A stretch of DNA of 23,385 nucleotides, taken from assembly GCA_044868295.1 (NCBI GenBank), contig JBIOWF010000067.1:1-23385 (forward strand), written 5' to 3'. The stretch comes from JBIOWF01 sp044868295. Its GTDB lineage: Bacteria > Actinomycetota > Actinomycetes > Streptosporangiales > Streptosporangiaceae. A program made the translations under genes and the position numbers. Below the pieces are notes generated by a model that ran no database searches, was not told the DNA's origin, and saw only the letters and a program-made list of their open reading frames with translations. Below, piece after piece: positions 22,177 to 23,385 of the stretch (positions within the stretch are counted from its first letter, which is position 1; each line of letters opens with the position of its first letter).

Positions 22177-22510
22177 AGGCTCCTTCGTACCAGGTCCCGC
22201 CGACGGTTCGCGCCAGCCCTTCGTGATCGGGCCGAAGTTCGGCGATGATCCGGACGAGCCGAGCGCCAGCCGTACATCATCGTGTCCGGCCGATCAGGCG
22301 CTGCTGCGCCAGTCAGGGATCGGCGCTCACGACGGGCGGCGTCAGGGGCACGCTCTCCAAGCCGCCCCAATTCTGGTGTCGAGCGCAACCCGGGCACACA
22401 GACAAGCAATCGCTTGGCCAAATACGTCGCGCGACATATGACAGAACGGGCCAAGCCCATGCCGAACGGCTAGCCGCACCGCTCGGGCGGCTGATTGGAT
22501 AAGTCCTGTT
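22177..22510. other. Divergent intergenic region between recQ and the GNAT gene
   Basis: This 334-base stretch contains no convincing ORF. It must hold promoters for both flanking genes. The only clear structure is a set of nested inverted repeats at 22413-22455. Near the GNAT start, ATAAGT or TAAGTC (22499-22505) lies 6-7 bases before the ATG, where a leaderless -10 would be. Confidence 0.6.
22413..22455. promoter_or_regulatory. Nested inverted repeats, candidate operator
   Basis: CTTGGCC (22413-22419) is repeated inverted as GGCCAAG (22449-22455), and the centre holds the perfect 10-base palindrome GTCGCGCGAC (22426-22435). It lies 56 bases before the GNAT start. A dimeric regulator site is the simplest reading; the protein is unknown. 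Confidence 0.4.
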
Positions 22511-23050
22511 ATGGATGTCACCACTTGGTATCTCGAACAGACCAGCCCAGACGATCTGCTTCAGGGCCGGCCGCCCGGCGTTCCCGTCGATGTCGTACGT
22601 GCGGAGATCCCCAGCCCGGAGTTCAGCCGGTTCCTCTACACCGCGGTGGGCGGCGACTGGCAGTGGACCAGCCGGCTGCCCTGGACGTGGCGGCAGTGGA
22701 CCGAGTTTCTGGACCGTCCGGGCACGGAGACCTGGGTGGCGTGGCGCCAGGGCACACCGGCCGGATACGTGGAGCTGGTCGCACAGGACAGCGGCGTCGT
22801 GGAGATCGCCAGCTTCGGGCTCCTGCCGTCCGCCATCGGGCTGGGCCTTGGGGGGCACCTGCTCTCCTTCGGTACGGCACGGGCATGGGACCTCGCCGAA
22901 CGCTGGCCGGACCTGCCAGCCGAGTCGCGCCCGTCCCGAGGCGCGCTCCGGCTGAGCGGCGCCCCAAGCGCTCTGGCTGGGTCACGCCGTCCCGAGTCGG
23001 TCGGAATTGGACCGATTGAATTTGCCTTGAAACAATCCGGCCGCCGGTGA
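22511..23050 (+). CDS. GNAT-family N-acetyltransferase, aberrant C-terminus
   Basis: The first ~137 residues look like an ordinary GNAT acetyltransferase: FSRFLYTAVGGDWQWTSRLP, WTEFLDRPGTETWVAW, GTPAGYVEL, then VEIASFGLLPSAIGLGLGGH, where the last strand and loop bind acetyl-CoA, and a helix ending ERWPDLPA. Homologues usually continue with a strand like RVWVHTC and an NYxxRGF segment. Here the last 42 residues (from 22923) are instead a Pro/Arg/Ser-rich stretch in which I find no such motif in any frame. The gene may be truncated by recombination, or the tail may be divergent. ATG 22511 has no ribosome site; a -10-like ATAAGT at 22499-22504 suggests a leaderless message. The substrate is unknown. 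Confidence 0.75.
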   Translation: MDVTTWYLEQTSPDDLLQGRPPGVPVDVVRAEIPSPEFSRFLYTAVGGDWQWTSRLPWTWRQWTEFLDRPGTETWVAWRQGTPAGYVELVAQDSGVVEIASFGLLPSAIGLGLGGHLLSFGTARAWDLAERWPDLPAESRPSRGALRLSGAPSALAGSRRPESVGIGPIEFALKQSGRR

Positions 23051-23269
23051 CATCTAGCTCCGTGACGATCCACCCACGTCCTCATGGAGAAGAAATGGAT
23101 GCCTTCGACAGTGACGCCGGCGACCAGCTGACCGAGCAGGACGGCGACGCGTTTTACGATTCCGCGCTGATCGACACGGACGGCGACGGCGTGGCCGACG
23201 CCCAGTACGTCGACGGGCCCGCGTCCGGCGGCCGCGGGGGCTTCCTCAAGTGGCTTCTCTTGAAGCGCT

Positions 23270-23290
23270 CCCCACGGCTAAAGCCGGGGG
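23270..23290 (-). repeat. Subterminal hairpin of the IS200/IS605 right end
   Basis: CCCC-A-CGGC (23270-23278) pairs with GCCG-GGGG (23283-23290) around the loop TAAA. Such imperfect hairpins are recognised as single strands by TnpA and form part of the TnpB guide RNA scaffold. Confidence 0.65.
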
Positions 23291-23385
23291 ATTCCAGCCA
23301 GCTCGGACGCCGTCATGGCGGTGGTCCGGGCTGCTGTTGCTTGGCGGTTCGCCTTCCGGCCCACGGTTGCCTGTGGTTTGCGCGC
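23278..23385 (-). CDS. tnpB: C-terminal tail of TnpB (partial)
   Basis: On the minus strand a frame is open from the window edge to a TAG at 23278-23280, giving a basic 35-residue tail that ends MTASELAGIPRL. The stop lies inside the right-end hairpin, as is usual for tnpB genes in this group, and basic tails such as GRKANRQATAARTT are typical. The catalytic RuvC domain lies beyond the window, so activity cannot be judged. TnpB is an RNA-guided nuclease that helps the element persist. Confidence 0.5.
   Translation of the reverse strand, partial: ARKPQATVGRKANRQATAARTTAMTASELAGIPRL

Larger units (their letters stand above)
23095..23385 (+). pseudogene. Small acidic protein gene interrupted by a transposon end
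   Basis: ATG 23095 follows GGAG at 23086-23089. The first ~55 codons encode an acidic protein with DSDAGDQL and a calcium-loop-like DTDGDGVADAQYVDG, as in small actinobacterial proteins with DxDxDG repeats. After about 23258 the sequence becomes the right end of an IS200/IS605-type element, and the frame simply runs on to the window edge (LKRSPRLKPG and onward), which is not a natural continuation. I infer that insertion split the gene. The remaining part, if any, lies outside the window. Whether the short form is expressed is unknown. Confidence 0.5.
23262..23385 (-). mobile_element. Right end of an IS200/IS605-family element (partial)
   Basis: The subterminal hairpin CCCCACGGC-TAAA-GCCGGGG (23270-23290, one bulged A) and the adjoining GGATTCC match the right ends of tnpB-bearing IS200/IS605-type elements common in actinomycetes. 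The element extends to the right beyond the window. The exact tip, somewhere near 23258-23269, cannot be fixed without the empty site. These elements leave no target duplication. In the TnpB family the right end also forms the 3' part of the guide (omega) RNA. Confidence 0.65.

Noticed and set aside
22173..22460. Minus-strand ORF in the recQ-GNAT gap
   Set aside because: Arg-rich composition, no ribosome site and no family resemblance.

Overview
The window is high-GC chromosomal DNA from an actinomycete. GTG and TTG starts are frequent, third codon positions are almost all G or C, and gene content (FasR-type regulator, DUF3145, DUF5998, PatA with the acetyltransferase domain first, RecQ with a phosphoribosyltransferase tail) is typical of filamentous Actinomycetota. 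Streptosporangiales is my best guess for the order, from general resemblance only.

Bases 1-5600 hold the type II fatty acid synthase locus: the end of a PucR-type regulator (fasR), then fabD, fabH, acpP, fabF and an accD6-like carboxyltransferase, closed by a strong terminator at 5556-5590. Malonyl-CoA is made by the carboxylase, moved to ACP by FabD, used for initiation by FabH and for elongation by FabF. Several palindromes and stem-loops between these genes suggest operator control and differential expression of acpP. A convergent DUF3145 gene follows (5817-6314, minus).

Bases 6539-11471 are the most interesting part: four genes on the plus strand that look like one regulatory and proteolytic unit. 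They encode a cytoplasmic subtilisin-like protease, an ECF-type sigma factor, a small beta-rich protein, and a large TPR protein ending in an intact caspase-like CHAT peptidase domain. The last three are joined by stop/start overlaps, one of them through an 18-codon mini-ORF. The layout recalls TPR-CHAT/sigma-factor signalling, but no CRISPR genes or array are present. I infer a stress or defence switch in which proteolysis releases the sigma factor.

Bases 11530-12640 carry a ribbon-helix-helix antitoxin-like gene with an apparent 2-base slip at its start, a promoter-hairpin-terminator unit that may be a small RNA or attenuator, and a NYN-domain (PIN-like) RNase gene. Bases 12741-18714 are minus-strand housekeeping genes: a rhodanese sulfurtransferase, an alkaline-phosphatase-superfamily enzyme, a DUF5998 protein, a PatA-type acetyltransferase, and a possible 42-residue protein. 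A PfkB-family sugar kinase (plus) converges on a RecQ helicase fused to a phosphoribosyltransferase domain (minus).

The right end has a GNAT gene with an abnormal C-terminus and a small acidic-protein gene interrupted by the right end of an IS200/IS605-type element. The tail of its tnpB enters on the minus strand. No tRNA, rRNA or CRISPR array was seen.
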